NCBI GenBank assembly: GCA_905181735.1
Contig: CAJIYR010000007.1
Span: forward strand, 1 to 64,000
Direction: 5' to 3'
DNA from: an uncultured Hyphomicrobiales bacterium
GTDB taxonomy: Bacteria; Pseudomonadota; Alphaproteobacteria; Rhizobiales; TMED25
Length of the DNA: 64,000 nt
Shown: in pieces, positions 31,641-42,302 of the stretch
Numbering within the stretch: the first letter of the stretch is position 1
Layout: each line of letters begins with the position of its first letter
Notes under the pieces: generated by a model
Seen by the model: only the letters and a program-made list of their open reading frames with translations
Told to the model about the DNA's origin: nothing
The model's database searches: none
Program-made: the position numbers and the translations under genes

Positions 31641-31808
31641 ATTGAAAATACATCATAAAGCGAAAGTAATATATAAAAATATACCAATATATTCAGAGAA
31701 AATTAATTAACATATTTTATTTTATATCTAAAATGTGTATTTTAAATTATATTCTTCTAATTATATTAATAGAGCTTAAAATAATAAATTATAGATGTAT
31801 TAAATAAA
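31641..31808. other. AT-rich spacer between divergent cobH operon and ispG
   Basis: With the riboswitch it makes up the only gene-free stretch over 300 nt (31472-31808). It should hold the promoters for both the cobH operon and ispG-panB-panC. It is almost pure A/T. I see no tRNA-like cloverleaf, strong palindrome or convincing ORF here. Confidence 0.5.
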
Positions 31809-33038
31809 ATGCTAAATTCAAGAAGAAAAACTATTCCTGTAAATGTTGGGGGAATTAACATAGGACAGGGTTTTCCTATTGCAGTGCAATCTATGACTAA
31901 CACAGATACAGCGGATATAAAAAAAACAACAGATCAGATTGTAGAACTCGCAAAAGCTGGCTCTGAACTTGTAAGAATAACAGTTGATAGACCTGAAGCT
32001 GCAAAGGCAGTTGTCTATATAAAAGAAGAGTTGGATAAAAAAGGAGTAAATATTCCTTTAATAGGTGATTTCCATTACATTGGACACAAACTATTAAAAG
32101 ATTATCCGTCTTGCGCGGAATCTCTAGCAAAATATCGTATTAATCCAGGTAATGTGGGATTCAAAAATAAAAAAGACAAACAATTCTCTGAAATCATTGA
32201 AATAGCGTGCAAGTACAATAAACCAATTCGTATCGGAGCAAATTGGGGAAGTGTAGATCAAGAACTATTAACAGATCTAATGGATCGCAATTCTAAAAAG
32301 AAAAATAAAAAACCAGCGCAAGAAGTTTTGCATGATGCCCTAGTAAAATCAGTTTACAGTTCAGCTTTAAGAGCTGAATCAATAGGATTATCAGAATCAA
32401 AAATAATATTATCTGCAAAAGTCAGTCTCGTGAGTGATTTAATCTCAGTATACAAGAAACTTGCTAAAACCTCTAATCACGCCCTTCATCTTGGTCTAAC
32501 AGAAGCAGGACTTGGAATAAAAGGAGTGGTTTCCTCAACTGCAGCTATATCAATATTGTTGAATTTAGGTATAGGAGACACTATTAGAGTTTCTTTAACG
32601 CCAAAACCTGGAGAGGATAGAGCTGAAGAAGTTAGGGTCGCAAGAGAAATATTACAATCCCTCGGTATTCGTCATTTTAAACCAGATGTTATTGCATGCC
32701 CTGGTTGCGGGCGAACTACCTCAACAACCTTTCAAGAGCTCGCTACTGAAATTGAAGAATATATCTACATAAATATGCCTAGTTGGAGCAGAAAGTACAT
32801 CGCGGTAGAAAATTTAAAACTTGCTGTTATGGGCTGTATAGTTAATGGTCCAGGAGAATCAAAGCATGCAAATTTAGGAATATCTTTGCCTGGAACAGGT
32901 GAAGAGCCAGCAGCTCCTGTTTTTGTAGATGGAGAAAAATATAAAATACTAAGAGGGCCTAATATAGCCAATGAATTTATTGCTATATTAAATAGTTATA
33001 TTGATAAAAATTATAAAAGACGCGAAGTGAGTAAATAA
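31809..33038 (+). CDS. ispG: 4-hydroxy-3-methylbut-2-enyl diphosphate synthase
   Basis: A 409-residue IspG (GcpE), the [4Fe-4S] reductase of the MEP isoprenoid pathway. Iron-sulfur cysteines appear in [13 protein letters not shown] and [10 protein letters not shown]. The N-terminal TIM-barrel part has [23 protein letters not shown] and [13 protein letters not shown]. The ATG in the track has only a weak upstream purine stretch. It lies 1 nt before panB, so ispG-panB-panC is one transcription unit combining isoprenoid and pantothenate synthesis. Confidence 0.96.
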   Translation: MLNSRRKTIPVNVGGINIGQGFPIAVQSMTNTDTADIKKTTDQIVELAKAGSELVRITVDRPEAAKAVVYIKEELDKKGVNIPLIGDFHYIGHKLLKDYPSCAESLAKYRINPGNVGFKNKKDKQFSEIIEIACKYNKPIRIGANWGSVDQELLTDLMDRNSKKKNKKPAQEVLHDALVKSVYSSALRAESIGLSESKIILSAKVSLVSDLISVYKKLAKTSNHALHLGLTEAGLGIKGVVSSTAAISILLNLGIGDTIRVSLTPKPGEDRAEEVRVAREILQSLGIRHFKPDVIACPGCGRTTSTTFQELATEIEEYIYINMPSWSRKYIAVENLKLAVMGCIVNGPGESKHANLGISLPGTGEEPAAPVFVDGEKYKILRGPNIANEFIAILNSYIDKNYKRREVSK

Positions 33039-33039
33039 T

Positions 33040-33852
33040 ATGAATGATACATTAAATAGAAAACCTATTACGCTTACAAAACTTAATAATATGAAAATGC
33101 AAGGAGAGAAAATAGCCTGCATTACAGCTTATGACGCTTCCTTTGCAAGAGTTGTAGATAATGCTGGAGCTGATATTGTTCTCGTCGGAGATTCTTTAGG
33201 GATGGTTATACAAGGTAAAAAGACAACCATACCAGTTAAAATGGAAGATATGATATATCATTCAAAAATAGTAGCATCAGCTTTGCAATATTCTTTTTTA
33301 ATTACAGATATGCCTTTTATGAGTTTTTATACTCCTGAAATTGCTCTTGAGAATGCATCAAAATTAATGCAAGATGGTGATGCTCAAATGATTAAATTGG
33401 AAGGGAATAAATCTCAATTGAATATAATTGAAAAATTATCTCAATCCGATATACCAATATGCGCACATATTGGCTTACGACCTCAATCTATTAATAAAAT
33501 TGGTGGGTACAAAGTGTATGGAAAAAGCGATGAGGAGGCCTCTCTTCTACTAAAAGAAGCCACAATGATAGAGGAATTGGGAGCAGATATGATACTTATA
33601 GAATGCGTTTCTTCCTTAACAGCAAAGATTTTAAATCAAGAAATTAAAATACCAATTATTGGCATAGGTGCCGGTCCAGATGTTGATGGGCAAATACTTG
33701 TCCTTTATGATATTCTTGGTATTACTTCTGGAGTTTCTCCTAAGTTTGCAAAGAATTATATGAAAGATAACAGCTCAATTGATCAGGCAATAAGATCTTA
33801 TATTGAAGAAGTTAAAAGTAAAGAATATCCAGCACCAGAGCACTGTTTTTAG
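33040..33852 (+). CDS. panB: 3-methyl-2-oxobutanoate hydroxymethyltransferase
   Basis: A 270-residue TIM-barrel enzyme for the first committed step of pantothenate synthesis, using methylene-THF. ACITAYDASFARVVDNAGADIVLVGDSLGMVIQG, LITDMPFMSFYTP, GDAQMIKLEG, CAHIGLRPQSINKIGGYKVYG and IPIIGIGAGPDVDGQILVLYDILGI match the family throughout. Metal ligands are expected in VGDSLG and the LEG glutamate. It is followed by panC after 8 nt. Confidence 0.96.
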   Translation: MNDTLNRKPITLTKLNNMKMQGEKIACITAYDASFARVVDNAGADIVLVGDSLGMVIQGKKTTIPVKMEDMIYHSKIVASALQYSFLITDMPFMSFYTPEIALENASKLMQDGDAQMIKLEGNKSQLNIIEKLSQSDIPICAHIGLRPQSINKIGGYKVYGKSDEEASLLLKEATMIEELGADMILIECVSSLTAKILNQEIKIPIIGIGAGPDVDGQILVLYDILGITSGVSPKFAKNYMKDNSSIDQAIRSYIEEVKSKEYPAPEHCF

Positions 33853-33860
33853 GTTACTAA

Positions 33861-34715
33861 ATGATAATAGCTGAAGATATAGATGTCGTTCGAAATCATA
33901 TAAAGTCATGGAAAGCCGATGGCGAGAAAATTGGCTTTGTACCTACGATGGGTAATTTACACAAAGGTCACATTAGTCTAATTTCATCATTGAAACAAGC
34001 AGGGGCTACAAAAATTATAGCAAGTATTTTTGTTAACCCTACACAGTTTAGCATTGGTGAAGACTATACAGAATATCCAAGAACATTTGATAGTGACCAA
34101 AAGAAACTACGTAAACATAGTATTGATTTGCTATTTTCTCCCTCGACAGAGGTCATGTATCCAAAAAATATATTAAGTGAATTAACAATCAAATACCCCG
34201 AATACAATAACATATTATGTGGAGAACATAGACCTTCACACTTCAGTGGTGTTTTATGTGTAGTAAACAAGCTATTTAACATAATCAATCCAGATATTGC
34301 TGTATTTGGACAAAAAGATTATCAGCAATTTATCCTAATTAAAGGCATGGTAAGAGATCTGTGTATGCCTATTGAAATGTTTTGTGCACCTATTGTTAGG
34401 GAAAGCGATGGGCTAGCTCTTTCTTCTAGAAATCAATATCTGTCTAAACAAGAGCGATTAATTGCACCGAAATTATACGAAAGCCTTAAGGAAGCTAAAA
34501 TTTCAATCGATAACAAGTTAAAAATTGTAGATATTGAAAATAATGCAATTGATTTTCTTAGCAAAAATAATTTTCTTGTCGACTACTTTAGCGTCAGAAG
34601 GTCTAAAGATTTAAAGAAGGTTGATAGTAACCAGTCATTTAATAAATCTATAATTATATTAACGGCAGTAAAGATTGGAAGAACAAGACTGATTGATAAT
34701 ATTTTGATATCATAA
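33861..34715 (+). CDS. panC: Pantothenate synthetase
   Basis: A 284-residue ATP-dependent ligase joining pantoate and beta-alanine. The nucleotidyltransferase signature is FVPTMGNLHKGHISLI, followed by VASIFVNPTQF-like ASIFVNPTQFSIGEDYTEYPRTFD, FGQKDYQQFILI, and ESDGLALSSRNQYLS near the C-terminal domain. It forms a unit with panB and converges on the prenyl synthase with 2 nt between stops. Confidence 0.96.
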   Translation: MIIAEDIDVVRNHIKSWKADGEKIGFVPTMGNLHKGHISLISSLKQAGATKIIASIFVNPTQFSIGEDYTEYPRTFDSDQKKLRKHSIDLLFSPSTEVMYPKNILSELTIKYPEYNNILCGEHRPSHFSGVLCVVNKLFNIINPDIAVFGQKDYQQFILIKGMVRDLCMPIEMFCAPIVRESDGLALSSRNQYLSKQERLIAPKLYESLKEAKISIDNKLKIVDIENNAIDFLSKNNFLVDYFSVRRSKDLKKVDSNQSFNKSIIILTAVKIGRTRLIDNILIS

Positions 34716-34717
34716 AA

Positions 34718-35599
34718 TTATTTTTTTCTATCTAGAAGATTTTCACAAATATGAATCAGGCTTTCCCCTCTGGTTCCATAAAAACTAAGGCATTCTTTCG
34801 CCATATTAATATATTTAATAGCTTCAACTCTTGCTTGATCTGAACCCAGCTTATTATTTATAGTTGCCTTACCTGCAACATTATCCTTATTTACCGATTT
34901 ACCGGAATTTATGAAATCAGAATTTATATCAATGATGTCATCTGTAATTTGAAAGACTAATCCAAATGCCTTTGCAAAGATTTGTAATCTTCGAAGGTCA
35001 TTTTCATTTCCACCTCCCATAATAACCCCAGCAGAACATGCAAAATTAAACAATGCTCCTGTTTTTAATGATTGCATATATTTTATACGATCTAATTCAA
35101 TATCTTTTTCCTCAAAATCAATATCTAATATTTGCCCGGCAACCATACCTTCTAAACCACTTGCAAAAGCTAAATTATTTACTAGTTTCAATTTTATTTT
35201 ATCTGAAAAAGCAATATCGCCTGAAACCAATATTTCAAATGCGAGCGTTAATAGGGCATCACCAGTAAGAATTGCAGTTGATTCACTATATTTTCTATGG
35301 AGAGTTTTCTTGCCTCTTCTAAAATCATCATTATCCATCGCAGGTAAGTCGTCATGAATTAATGAGTATGTATGCAAACATTCCAAAGCTAATGCAATCT
35401 TTATTGCATCATCGTATTTAACATTGAAGATCTTTGAAGTTTCAATTAAAAGTAGAGATCTTATTTTTTTACCATTCCCAATAAATATATATTTTATTGC
35501 AGATAATAATTCTTCAGGAATTGACTTCTTAGAAAGAAACTCTATTAGACATTTATCTATTTGAGTTTGAATATTTTTATAGGATTCATTCAATAACAT
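34718..35599 (-). CDS. ispA: Polyprenyl synthetase (geranyl/farnesyl diphosphate synthase)
   Basis: A trans-prenyltransferase of about 293 residues. The first Asp-rich motif is SLIHDDLPAMDNDDFRRGKKTLH and the second is FQITDDIIDINSD, with GKKIRSLLL earlier for diphosphate binding. The sequence and size fit the short-chain IspA group that makes farnesyl diphosphate. The track begins at a GTG (35623); the ATG at 35599 (MLLNESYKNIQ) is preferred. Chain length cannot be fixed from sequence by eye. Confidence 0.9.
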   Translation of the reverse strand: MLLNESYKNIQTQIDKCLIEFLSKKSIPEELLSAIKYIFIGNGKKIRSLLLIETSKIFNVKYDDAIKIALALECLHTYSLIHDDLPAMDNDDFRRGKKTLHRKYSESTAILTGDALLTLAFEILVSGDIAFSDKIKLKLVNNLAFASGLEGMVAGQILDIDFEEKDIELDRIKYMQSLKTGALFNFACSAGVIMGGGNENDLRRLQIFAKAFGLVFQITDDIIDINSDFINSGKSVNKDNVAGKATINNKLGSDQARVEAIKYINMAKECLSFYGTRGESLIHICENLLDRKK

Positions 35600-35747
35600 A
35601 ACAATAATTTCTTTATAGAACACCTTTAATAGATTAATAAATAAAATTAATTTATATAATAATACATATTATATGATGACAAACAATAATTGTATATGTA
35701 TATGTATTTAGGTTAACTGTATCTTTTTTATTAGGAGAAAATATCAC

Positions 35748-35933
35748 ATGGCCGTTCCAAGAAAAAAAGTCACAAGATCAAAACGTGGAATGCGAAGATC
35801 TACTGATGCTTTAAGTGCAGCAACTTATGTCGAAGATAAAAATACTGGTGAATTACACAGGCCACATCATCTCGATCTAAAAACAGGGATCTACAAAGGT
35901 CAGCAAATTCTTAAACCAAAAGATGATCTGTAA
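35748..35933 (+). CDS. rpmF: 50S ribosomal protein L32
   Basis: A 61-residue protein starting [55 protein letters not shown], the alphaproteobacterial L32 form. It lacks the zinc-finger cysteines of the C+ type. TTAGGAG lies about 10 nt before the ATG, one of the clearest ribosome-binding sites here. The common downstream partner plsX is not present; sdhB converges instead, so this is a rearranged context. Confidence 0.97.
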   Translation: MAVPRKKVTRSKRGMRRSTDALSAATYVEDKNTGELHRPHHLDLKTGIYKGQQILKPKDDL

Positions 35934-35954
35934 AATTAACAATTAACAATGTAA

Positions 35955-36734
35955 TTAAACCTGTCTTTCGACCATTAACTTCTTAATTTTTGCTATTGCT
36001 TTTGCTGGATTTAGACCTTTTGGACACGATTTCGTGCAATTCATAATAGTATGACAGCGGTACAATCTAAAAGGATCTTCTAGGTCGTCTAAACGATCCC
36101 CAGTAGCCTCATCTCTTGAATCAATTATCCATCTATAAGCCTGCAGTAAAATTGCTGGACCTAAATATCTATCTGAATTCCACCAATAGCTCGGACACGA
36201 TGTCGAACAACATGCACATAAAATACATTCGTATAAACCATCTAGCTGTTCTCTGTCTTCTTTGCTCTGTTTCCATTCGGTTTCAGGAGGCACACTCGTT
36301 GTATGAAGCCACGGTTCAATTGACTTGTGTTGAGCAAAAAAATTATTAAGATCAGGTACCAAGTCCTTTAGTACCTCTTGATGTGGTAATGGATAAATTT
36401 TAACTGCACCTTTAATATCTTCTATAGCGCATGTACATGCAAGGGTATTTGTACCGTCAATATTCATGGCACAAGAACCACAAACACCTTCTCGACATGA
36501 CCTTCTAAATGTTAATGTTGGATCAATTTCATTTTTAATTTTCATAAGCGCATCCAGAACCATTGGACCGCATTCATCTAAATCTACATAATACTTATCG
36601 GTTGATGGATTATCGTCATTATCTGGGTTCCACCTATATATTTCAAATTCAGCAACATTTGAAGAAGAATCTGGTTTTGGCCAATTCTTTCCTTTTATCA
36701 TTCTAGATTTTTGAGGCAAATTTAACTGTACCAT
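35955..36734 (-). CDS. sdhB: Succinate dehydrogenase iron-sulfur subunit
   Basis: A 259-residue subunit carrying three Fe-S clusters. The [2Fe-2S] domain has [21 protein letters not shown]. The C-terminal ferredoxin domain has [17 protein letters not shown] and [26 protein letters not shown] for the [4Fe-4S] and [3Fe-4S] clusters. It is the last gene in sdhCDAB, 17 nt after sdhA, and links FAD oxidation to quinone reduction at the inner membrane. Confidence 0.97.
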   Translation of the reverse strand: MVQLNLPQKSRMIKGKNWPKPDSSSNVAEFEIYRWNPDNDDNPSTDKYYVDLDECGPMVLDALMKIKNEIDPTLTFRRSCREGVCGSCAMNIDGTNTLACTCAIEDIKGAVKIYPLPHQEVLKDLVPDLNNFFAQHKSIEPWLHTTSVPPETEWKQSKEDREQLDGLYECILCACCSTSCPSYWWNSDRYLGPAILLQAYRWIIDSRDEATGDRLDDLEDPFRLYRCHTIMNCTKSCPKGLNPAKAIAKIKKLMVERQV

Positions 36735-36751
36735 TCTTAATACCTATATTA

Positions 36752-38566
36752 TTAATAAACTCTCTCTTTTGGTTTTATATACGAAACTTCATCAGTTAAT
36801 GTATATTCGTGAACTGGCCTATAATCTATGGTTGTTGTTCTTTTATTATCATCAATCCAAGCTAGGGTATGCTTCATCCAATTATCATCATCGCGTTTAA
36901 CAAAATCTTCTCGTGCATGAGCTCCTCTACTTTCCTTCCTATTAGCAGCACTTTCAACAGTAACAACCGCTTGCACTATTAAATTATCCCACTCAAGTGC
37001 TTCAATTAGATCTGTATTCCATATTAAAGATTTATCATGCACCTTAATATCATCTCTATTTGACCATATTTCATTGATTAGTTTTTGTCCTTCTTCTAAA
37101 ACCTCACCATTCCTAAATACGGCACAATTATTTTGCATAACTTTTTGCATTCTTAAACGTAATTCCGATGTGTTAGTTGAGCCATTAGCATTTCTGAACT
37201 TATCTAATCTTTCTAATGAATTCTGTCCTGCGTCTTTCGGTAATGGGGCATGCGATCCATTTATTTTTGTTGTTTCTGCCGCTCTTAATCCTGCTGCACG
37301 ACCAAAAACAACTAAATCAATCAGTGAATTAGATCCCAGTCTATTTGCTCCATGAACAGATACACACGCCGCTTCTCCAATTGCCATTAAACCAGGTACG
37401 ACACAGTCTGGATCTCCATCAACCTTTGTCAGAACTTCTCCGTGATAATTTGTAGGAATGCCTCCCATGTTATAATGAACAGTAGGTAAAACTGGTATCG
37501 GCTCTTTTGATAAATCAACGCCTGCAAAAATCTTTGCTGTTTCGGATATACCAGGCAATCTTTCAGCAAGTACTTCAGGAGACAAATGCTCTAAATGAAG
37601 ATTTATATGGTCATTTTCTTTTCCTACACCTCTTCCTTCTCTAATCTCAATTGTCATGGATCGGGATACTACATCTCTACTTGCAAGGTCTTTAGCCGAT
37701 GGTGCATATCGCTCCATAAACCTTTCTCCTTCAGAATTAGTCAAGTATCCACCTTCGCCTCGAGATCCCTCTGTAATCAAGCATCCTGCACCATAAATAC
37801 CAGTTGGATGAAACTGCACAAATTCCATATCCTGCAATGGTAACCCTGCTCTGAGGACCATTGCGTTTCCATCACCAGTACATGAATGAGCTGAAGTGCA
37901 TGAAAAATAAGCTCTACCATATCCACCTGTAGCTAATATTGTTTTTTGTCCAGAAAACCTATGTATCGTTCCATCGTCCATACATATAGCAACTACACCC
38001 CTACATTCACCTTTATCATCCATAATTAAATCAATAGCAAAATACTCAATGAAGAACTCAACTGAATGACTTAAAGCCTTGCCATATAATGTATGAAGCA
38101 TTGCATGACCTGTTCTGTCTGCTGCTGCACAAGTTCTTTGAGCAATTCCTTCGCCATAATGTGTTGTCATACCACCAAATGGTCGTTGATAGATTTTTCC
38201 ATCTTCCGTCCTGCTAAATGGTAAACCGAAGTGTTCAAGTTCATAAACTGCCTTTGGGGCTTCTCTACATAAATATTCTATTGAATCCTGGTCGCCAAGC
38301 CAATCAGCGCCCTTGACAGTATCATACATATGCCATCGCCAATCATCTTCACCCATATTTCCAAGGGAAGCAGCGACACCGCCTTGGGCTGCAACTGTAT
38401 GGCTTCTTGTAGGAAAAAGCTTTGTTATGCATGCTGTTTTTAATCCTGCTTCAGCACAACCTAAAGCAGCTCTTAAGCCAGCACCACCAGCACCAACTAC
38501 TACAACATCATAATTATGGTCGATAAAACTATATTCTTTACCATTCATATTTGTAGAATCTGTCAT
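36752..38566 (-). CDS. sdhA: Succinate dehydrogenase flavoprotein subunit
   Basis: A 604-residue catalytic subunit. The FAD fold is [16 protein letters not shown] (residues 21-36), and the covalent flavin histidine is expected at H56 in [11 protein letters not shown]. Substrate and active-site blocks include [34 protein letters not shown] and [22 protein letters not shown]. It oxidises succinate in the TCA cycle and complements mdh and sucCD elsewhere in the window. Confidence 0.98.
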   Translation of the reverse strand: MTDSTNMNGKEYSFIDHNYDVVVVGAGGAGLRAALGCAEAGLKTACITKLFPTRSHTVAAQGGVAASLGNMGEDDWRWHMYDTVKGADWLGDQDSIEYLCREAPKAVYELEHFGLPFSRTEDGKIYQRPFGGMTTHYGEGIAQRTCAAADRTGHAMLHTLYGKALSHSVEFFIEYFAIDLIMDDKGECRGVVAICMDDGTIHRFSGQKTILATGGYGRAYFSCTSAHSCTGDGNAMVLRAGLPLQDMEFVQFHPTGIYGAGCLITEGSRGEGGYLTNSEGERFMERYAPSAKDLASRDVVSRSMTIEIREGRGVGKENDHINLHLEHLSPEVLAERLPGISETAKIFAGVDLSKEPIPVLPTVHYNMGGIPTNYHGEVLTKVDGDPDCVVPGLMAIGEAACVSVHGANRLGSNSLIDLVVFGRAAGLRAAETTKINGSHAPLPKDAGQNSLERLDKFRNANGSTNTSELRLRMQKVMQNNCAVFRNGEVLEEGQKLINEIWSNRDDIKVHDKSLIWNTDLIEALEWDNLIVQAVVTVESAANRKESRGAHAREDFVKRDDDNWMKHTLAWIDDNKRTTTIDYRPVHEYTLTDEVSYIKPKERVY

Positions 38567-38615
38567 TGAATTTTACCTTACTGTAACTAAATATCTAATT
38601 TCCTGTTTAAAAACC

Positions 38616-38990
38616 TTAACCACCAAAATTTATTTTTAATATTGAATAAATAGATGCAACCATTACAAAAGAAGAAAATAAATAATTTAAGATTAACATG
38701 CTAATTTTTAATAGCTCTTTATGGATATAATCTTCGATAATGGTTTGCATGCCTAAACGCATATGATAAGTGAATGATAGCATTGTTAATATCATACCAA
38801 TCGATACAATCGGGTTGTTTAGCAACTCAACATTCTCATTGTAATTCAAACCAGTTGCACAAAAAATAATTAACAAAAATCCAATAGTTAATGGAATATT
38901 TGCAATAGCAGTAATTCTTTGCTTCCAAAAATGTCCCGTACCATTTTTTGCTGAACCAAGTCCTCTAACTTTATTTAATGCCGTTCTCAT
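38616..38990 (-). CDS. sdhD: Succinate dehydrogenase membrane anchor SdhD
   Basis: A 124-residue protein with three predicted membrane helices (about residues 28-46, 60-78 and 96-118). The TYHMRLGMQTIIEDYIHKELLK segment is typical of alphaproteobacterial SdhD, with a heme/quinone-region histidine. It lies between sdhC (13-nt spacer) and sdhA (49-nt spacer). Confidence 0.93.
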   Translation of the reverse strand: MRTALNKVRGLGSAKNGTGHFWKQRITAIANIPLTIGFLLIIFCATGLNYNENVELLNNPIVSIGMILTMLSFTYHMRLGMQTIIEDYIHKELLKISMLILNYLFSSFVMVASIYSILKINFGG

Positions 38991-39003
38991 AATTTAAAAT
39001 CCA

Positions 39004-39399
39004 TTAAGATAATGTGTAATTTAAAATCCAAAAAATAATTGTAAGCAATACAGATCCGATTAGAGTGCCCCAGGCTAATCTATTTATATTATCAATCTCA
39101 AAACCAGAACCAGTATCCCATATTAAATGCCTAATTCCACCAAGCATGTGGTGTATTAACGCCCATGTGTAACCAATTAACACAACCTTACCGATAAATG
39201 AATTAGATATAGCCTGAAAAGTACTATATGCGGCTTCTCCGGAAGCAATGCATAACAGCCAAGACATCAAAATTGCTGTACCAAAATATAATAAAGATCC
39301 TGTAATACGATGCACAATAGACATCACCATATTAATTAATGGGCTGTATACTTGCAAATGCGGTGATAATGGTCTCTTAATTTTTTTCATTTTTAACAT
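39004..39399 (-). CDS. sdhC: Succinate dehydrogenase cytochrome b556 subunit
   Basis: A 131-residue, three-helix subunit. RPLSPHLQVYSPLINMVMSIVHRITGSLLYFG is the family signature (SPHLxxY, HRxTG). HHMLGGIRHLIWDTG carries the heme-ligand histidine region. ATG codons at 39399 and 39390 are both possible starts. It is the first gene of sdhCDAB, with 86 nt of AT-rich spacer from asd. Confidence 0.94.
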   Translation of the reverse strand: MLKMKKIKRPLSPHLQVYSPLINMVMSIVHRITGSLLYFGTAILMSWLLCIASGEAAYSTFQAISNSFIGKVVLIGYTWALIHHMLGGIRHLIWDTGSGFEIDNINRLAWGTLIGSVLLTIIFWILNYTLS

Positions 39400-39485
39400 A
39401 TTTGATTTATAATTTACATTTGTTTCTTACTATATAATACTTCTAATTATAAATTTAAATAATAAATATATTTATATTTATTTTA

Positions 39486-40502
39486 TTAAGATATAATTTT
39501 CTTATTTATCAAAAGTTCAGCTATTTGAATACTATTAAGAGCCGCGCCTTTTCGAAGGTTATCTGAAACAACCCACATTGATAAACCATTCTCTACTGTA
39601 TTGTCTTCTCTTATTCTACTAACGAAAGTTGCGTAGTCCCCAACACATTCGATTGGAGTGGTATATTGATTTTCTTCTGGATTATCTATAACCAAAACTC
39701 CTGGAGATTCTCTAAGAATAGCCCGCGCTTCATCGGCAGAAATACTATTCTCAAACTCAATATTAATTGCCTCAGAATGACCAACAAAAACTGGTACTCT
39801 AACACACGTAGCGGTCAATTTAATGTTTGGATCCAATATCTTTTTTGTTTCCTCTACCATCTTCCACTCTTCCTTTGTATATCCATCTTCCATAAATACA
39901 TCGATATGAGGAATGACATTAAAAGCAATTTGTCTAGTGAATGCCTCTGGAGTAGGTTTATCGTTAACAAAGATACCTCTCGTTTGATTAAATAATTCAT
40001 CCATTGCCGTATTTCCAGCGCCAGAAACTGACTGGTAAGTTGAAACAATAACTCTTTTTATTTTTGCAACATCATGTAAGGGTTTTAATGCAACAACCAG
40101 TTGAGCTGTTGAACAGTTTGGGTTGGCAATGATTCTCTTTTTTAGAGCCATACCTATATCATCAGGATTAACTTCAGGAACAATTAATGGCACATCAATA
40201 TCGTACCGCCAAAAAGAAGAATTATCTATTACTATTGCACCAGCTGCAGCAGCCTTAGGAGCCCACTCTTCAGCAACTTCAGATCCTGCAGAAAATAGCG
40301 CGATATCAATATTACTAAAATTATATTTTGCCAGATCTTGTACCTTCAATACACCGTCACCAAAAGATACCTCTCGACCATTTGATCTCCCAGATGCCAA
40401 TGCAACAACTTCATCAGCAGGGAATAGCCTTTCTGATAATATATTCAACATTTCACGGCCAACATTTCCTGTCGCACCTACAACTGCTACCCTATAACCC
40501 AT
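39486..40502 (-). CDS. asd: Aspartate-semialdehyde dehydrogenase
   Basis: A 338-residue enzyme making aspartate semialdehyde for lysine, threonine and methionine. The NADP fold is VAVVGATGNVGREML, the catalytic cysteine is C130 in NPNCSTAQLVVALKPLH, and the histidine lies in VFVGHSEAINIEF. It follows leuB by 12 nt; leuCDB-asd linkage is a classic alphaproteobacterial arrangement. Confidence 0.97.
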   Translation of the reverse strand: MGYRVAVVGATGNVGREMLNILSERLFPADEVVALASGRSNGREVSFGDGVLKVQDLAKYNFSNIDIALFSAGSEVAEEWAPKAAAAGAIVIDNSSFWRYDIDVPLIVPEVNPDDIGMALKKRIIANPNCSTAQLVVALKPLHDVAKIKRVIVSTYQSVSGAGNTAMDELFNQTRGIFVNDKPTPEAFTRQIAFNVIPHIDVFMEDGYTKEEWKMVEETKKILDPNIKLTATCVRVPVFVGHSEAINIEFENSISADEARAILRESPGVLVIDNPEENQYTTPIECVGDYATFVSRIREDNTVENGLSMWVVSDNLRKGAALNSIQIAELLINKKIIS

Positions 40503-40514
40503 TATATAACTGTC

Positions 40515-41627
40515 CTACTTTATTCGAGAATTCATTTCTTGAATTATTGCATCTGCCATAGCAGATGTTCCTATCTTTTCCATACCATCTTGCATAATAT
40601 CTGGTGTCCGGATATTTCTATCCAGTGCTGATGAAATGGATGATTCAATTAAATTAGCCTCAAATGGGCGATTAAATGAATATCTTAAGGCCATTGCAAA
40701 TGAAGCAATTTCTGCTATAGGATTTGCGATACCCTTGCCTGATATATCAGGTGCAGATCCATGAACTGGTTCGTACATTGCATTTCTTTTCTTTGTATTT
40801 TCATTTAAACTACCTAAAGATGCAGATGGCAACATGCCCATTGATCCTGTTAACATCGCAGCTTCATCCGACAAGATATCTCCGAACAGATTATCTGCAA
40901 CGATAAGATCAAACTGTTTAGGTTCTCTAACTAATTGCATTGCGCAAGCGTCTGCAAGAATATGCTCTAATTCCATTTCTGGATATTCTGTTTGATGAAT
41001 ATGCGTTACAACCTGATTCCAAAAGACTCCTGATATCATCACATTACGTTTTTCAGTTGACGTAACTTTTCCTTTACGGGTTTTTGCAAGTTCGAAAGCC
41101 ACACGGGCAATACGCTCAATCTCATACGTATGGTAAACCTGAGTATCAATTGCTTTTTTTTGTCCATCACCAAGATCTATTATTTCCTTCGGTTCTCCAA
41201 AATAAACGCCACCTGTCAACTCACGTAAAATTAAAATGTCCAATCCTTCAACCAATTCACGTTTTAGACTAGATGCGTCAGCAAGAGCACTATAACAAAT
41301 TGCAGGCCTAAGATTAGCAAATAAATCTAACTCTTTTCTTAACCTTAAAAGGCCAGCTTCTGGCCTTACGTCAAAAGGAACAGAATCCCATTTTGGACCA
41401 CCAACAGCACCAAATATTACTGCGTCTGATTCGTGTGCTAATTTCATAGCTCCATCAGAAATAGCTTTGCCATGATTATCGTAAGCAGATCCTCCTACTA
41501 AATCATATTCTGTTTCAAATTTAAGATCCGTATTAGCATTCAGCCAAGCAATAACTTTTTCAACTTCTTTCATTACTTCAGGGCCAATTCCATCTCCTGG
41601 TAATAATAATAGATTAAATGAAGGCAT
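40515..41627 (-). CDS. leuB: 3-isopropylmalate dehydrogenase
   Basis: A 370-residue NAD-dependent decarboxylating dehydrogenase of leucine synthesis. LLLPGDGIGPEVMKEVEKVI, GAVGGPKWD, LRKELDLFANLRPA, RELTGGVYFGEPK, DNLFGDILSDEAAMLTGSMGMLPSASLG and the EPVHGSAPDISGKGIANPIAEI block are all present. It follows leuD by 51 nt. Confidence 0.97.
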   Translation of the reverse strand: MPSFNLLLLPGDGIGPEVMKEVEKVIAWLNANTDLKFETEYDLVGGSAYDNHGKAISDGAMKLAHESDAVIFGAVGGPKWDSVPFDVRPEAGLLRLRKELDLFANLRPAICYSALADASSLKRELVEGLDILILRELTGGVYFGEPKEIIDLGDGQKKAIDTQVYHTYEIERIARVAFELAKTRKGKVTSTEKRNVMISGVFWNQVVTHIHQTEYPEMELEHILADACAMQLVREPKQFDLIVADNLFGDILSDEAAMLTGSMGMLPSASLGSLNENTKKRNAMYEPVHGSAPDISGKGIANPIAEIASFAMALRYSFNRPFEANLIESSISSALDRNIRTPDIMQDGMEKIGTSAMADAIIQEMNSRIK

Positions 41628-41678
41628 ATCTTTCTCCCATAAATAAAGGCTAAGTATTAATAATATAAGTCTAACGAA

Positions 41679-42284
41679 TTAAACCCAAGGTCTATCGTTT
41701 TCAATTTTCTTCTCATAGGATTCTATTTTATTAGCTTTTTCAAGCGTCAAGTCTATGTCATCCAATCCATTTAACAGGCAATGTTTTAGGAACTTATCAA
41801 TTTCAAAATTTATTATGAGACCGTCTGATGTAGCAATCTCTTGATCTTCAAGATTAATTCTCAGTTTAGCGTTAGCTCCACGACCAGCATCATCCATCAA
41901 TAAATTTACTTGATCAGAATCCAATACAATCGGCAACATTCCATTTTTAAAACAATTTCCATAAAAAATATCCGCAAATGATGTTGATATGATAATTTTT
42001 ATTCCGTAATCTAAAAGAGCCCAGGGTGCATGTTCTCTCGATGACCCACATCCAAAGTTATCTCCTGCTATAAGAATTTCAACATTTTTTGTGCTTGGTT
42101 GATTTAAGATAAAATCTTTATTATCTGTACCATCATCATTATATCTCAATTCAGAAAACAACCCCTTACCTAAACCTGTTCTTTGAATTGTCTTAAGATA
42201 TTGTTTTGGTATTATCTTATCTGTATCAATATTAATTTCTCGAAGTACGGCAGTTACGGCTGTTGTGGTTTCAAATTTTTCCAT
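41679..42284 (-). CDS. leuD: 3-isopropylmalate dehydratase small subunit
   Basis: A 201-residue swivel-domain subunit that pairs with LeuC to isomerise 2- and 3-isopropylmalate. [32 protein letters not shown] and [50 protein letters not shown] are diagnostic. The spacer to leuC is 18 nt. Confidence 0.97.
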   Translation of the reverse strand: MEKFETTTAVTAVLREINIDTDKIIPKQYLKTIQRTGLGKGLFSELRYNDDGTDNKDFILNQPSTKNVEILIAGDNFGCGSSREHAPWALLDYGIKIIISTSFADIFYGNCFKNGMLPIVLDSDQVNLLMDDAGRGANAKLRINLEDQEIATSDGLIINFEIDKFLKHCLLNGLDDIDLTLEKANKIESYEKKIENDRPWV

Positions 42285-42302
42285 TATATAATTCTCGTTT
42301 AT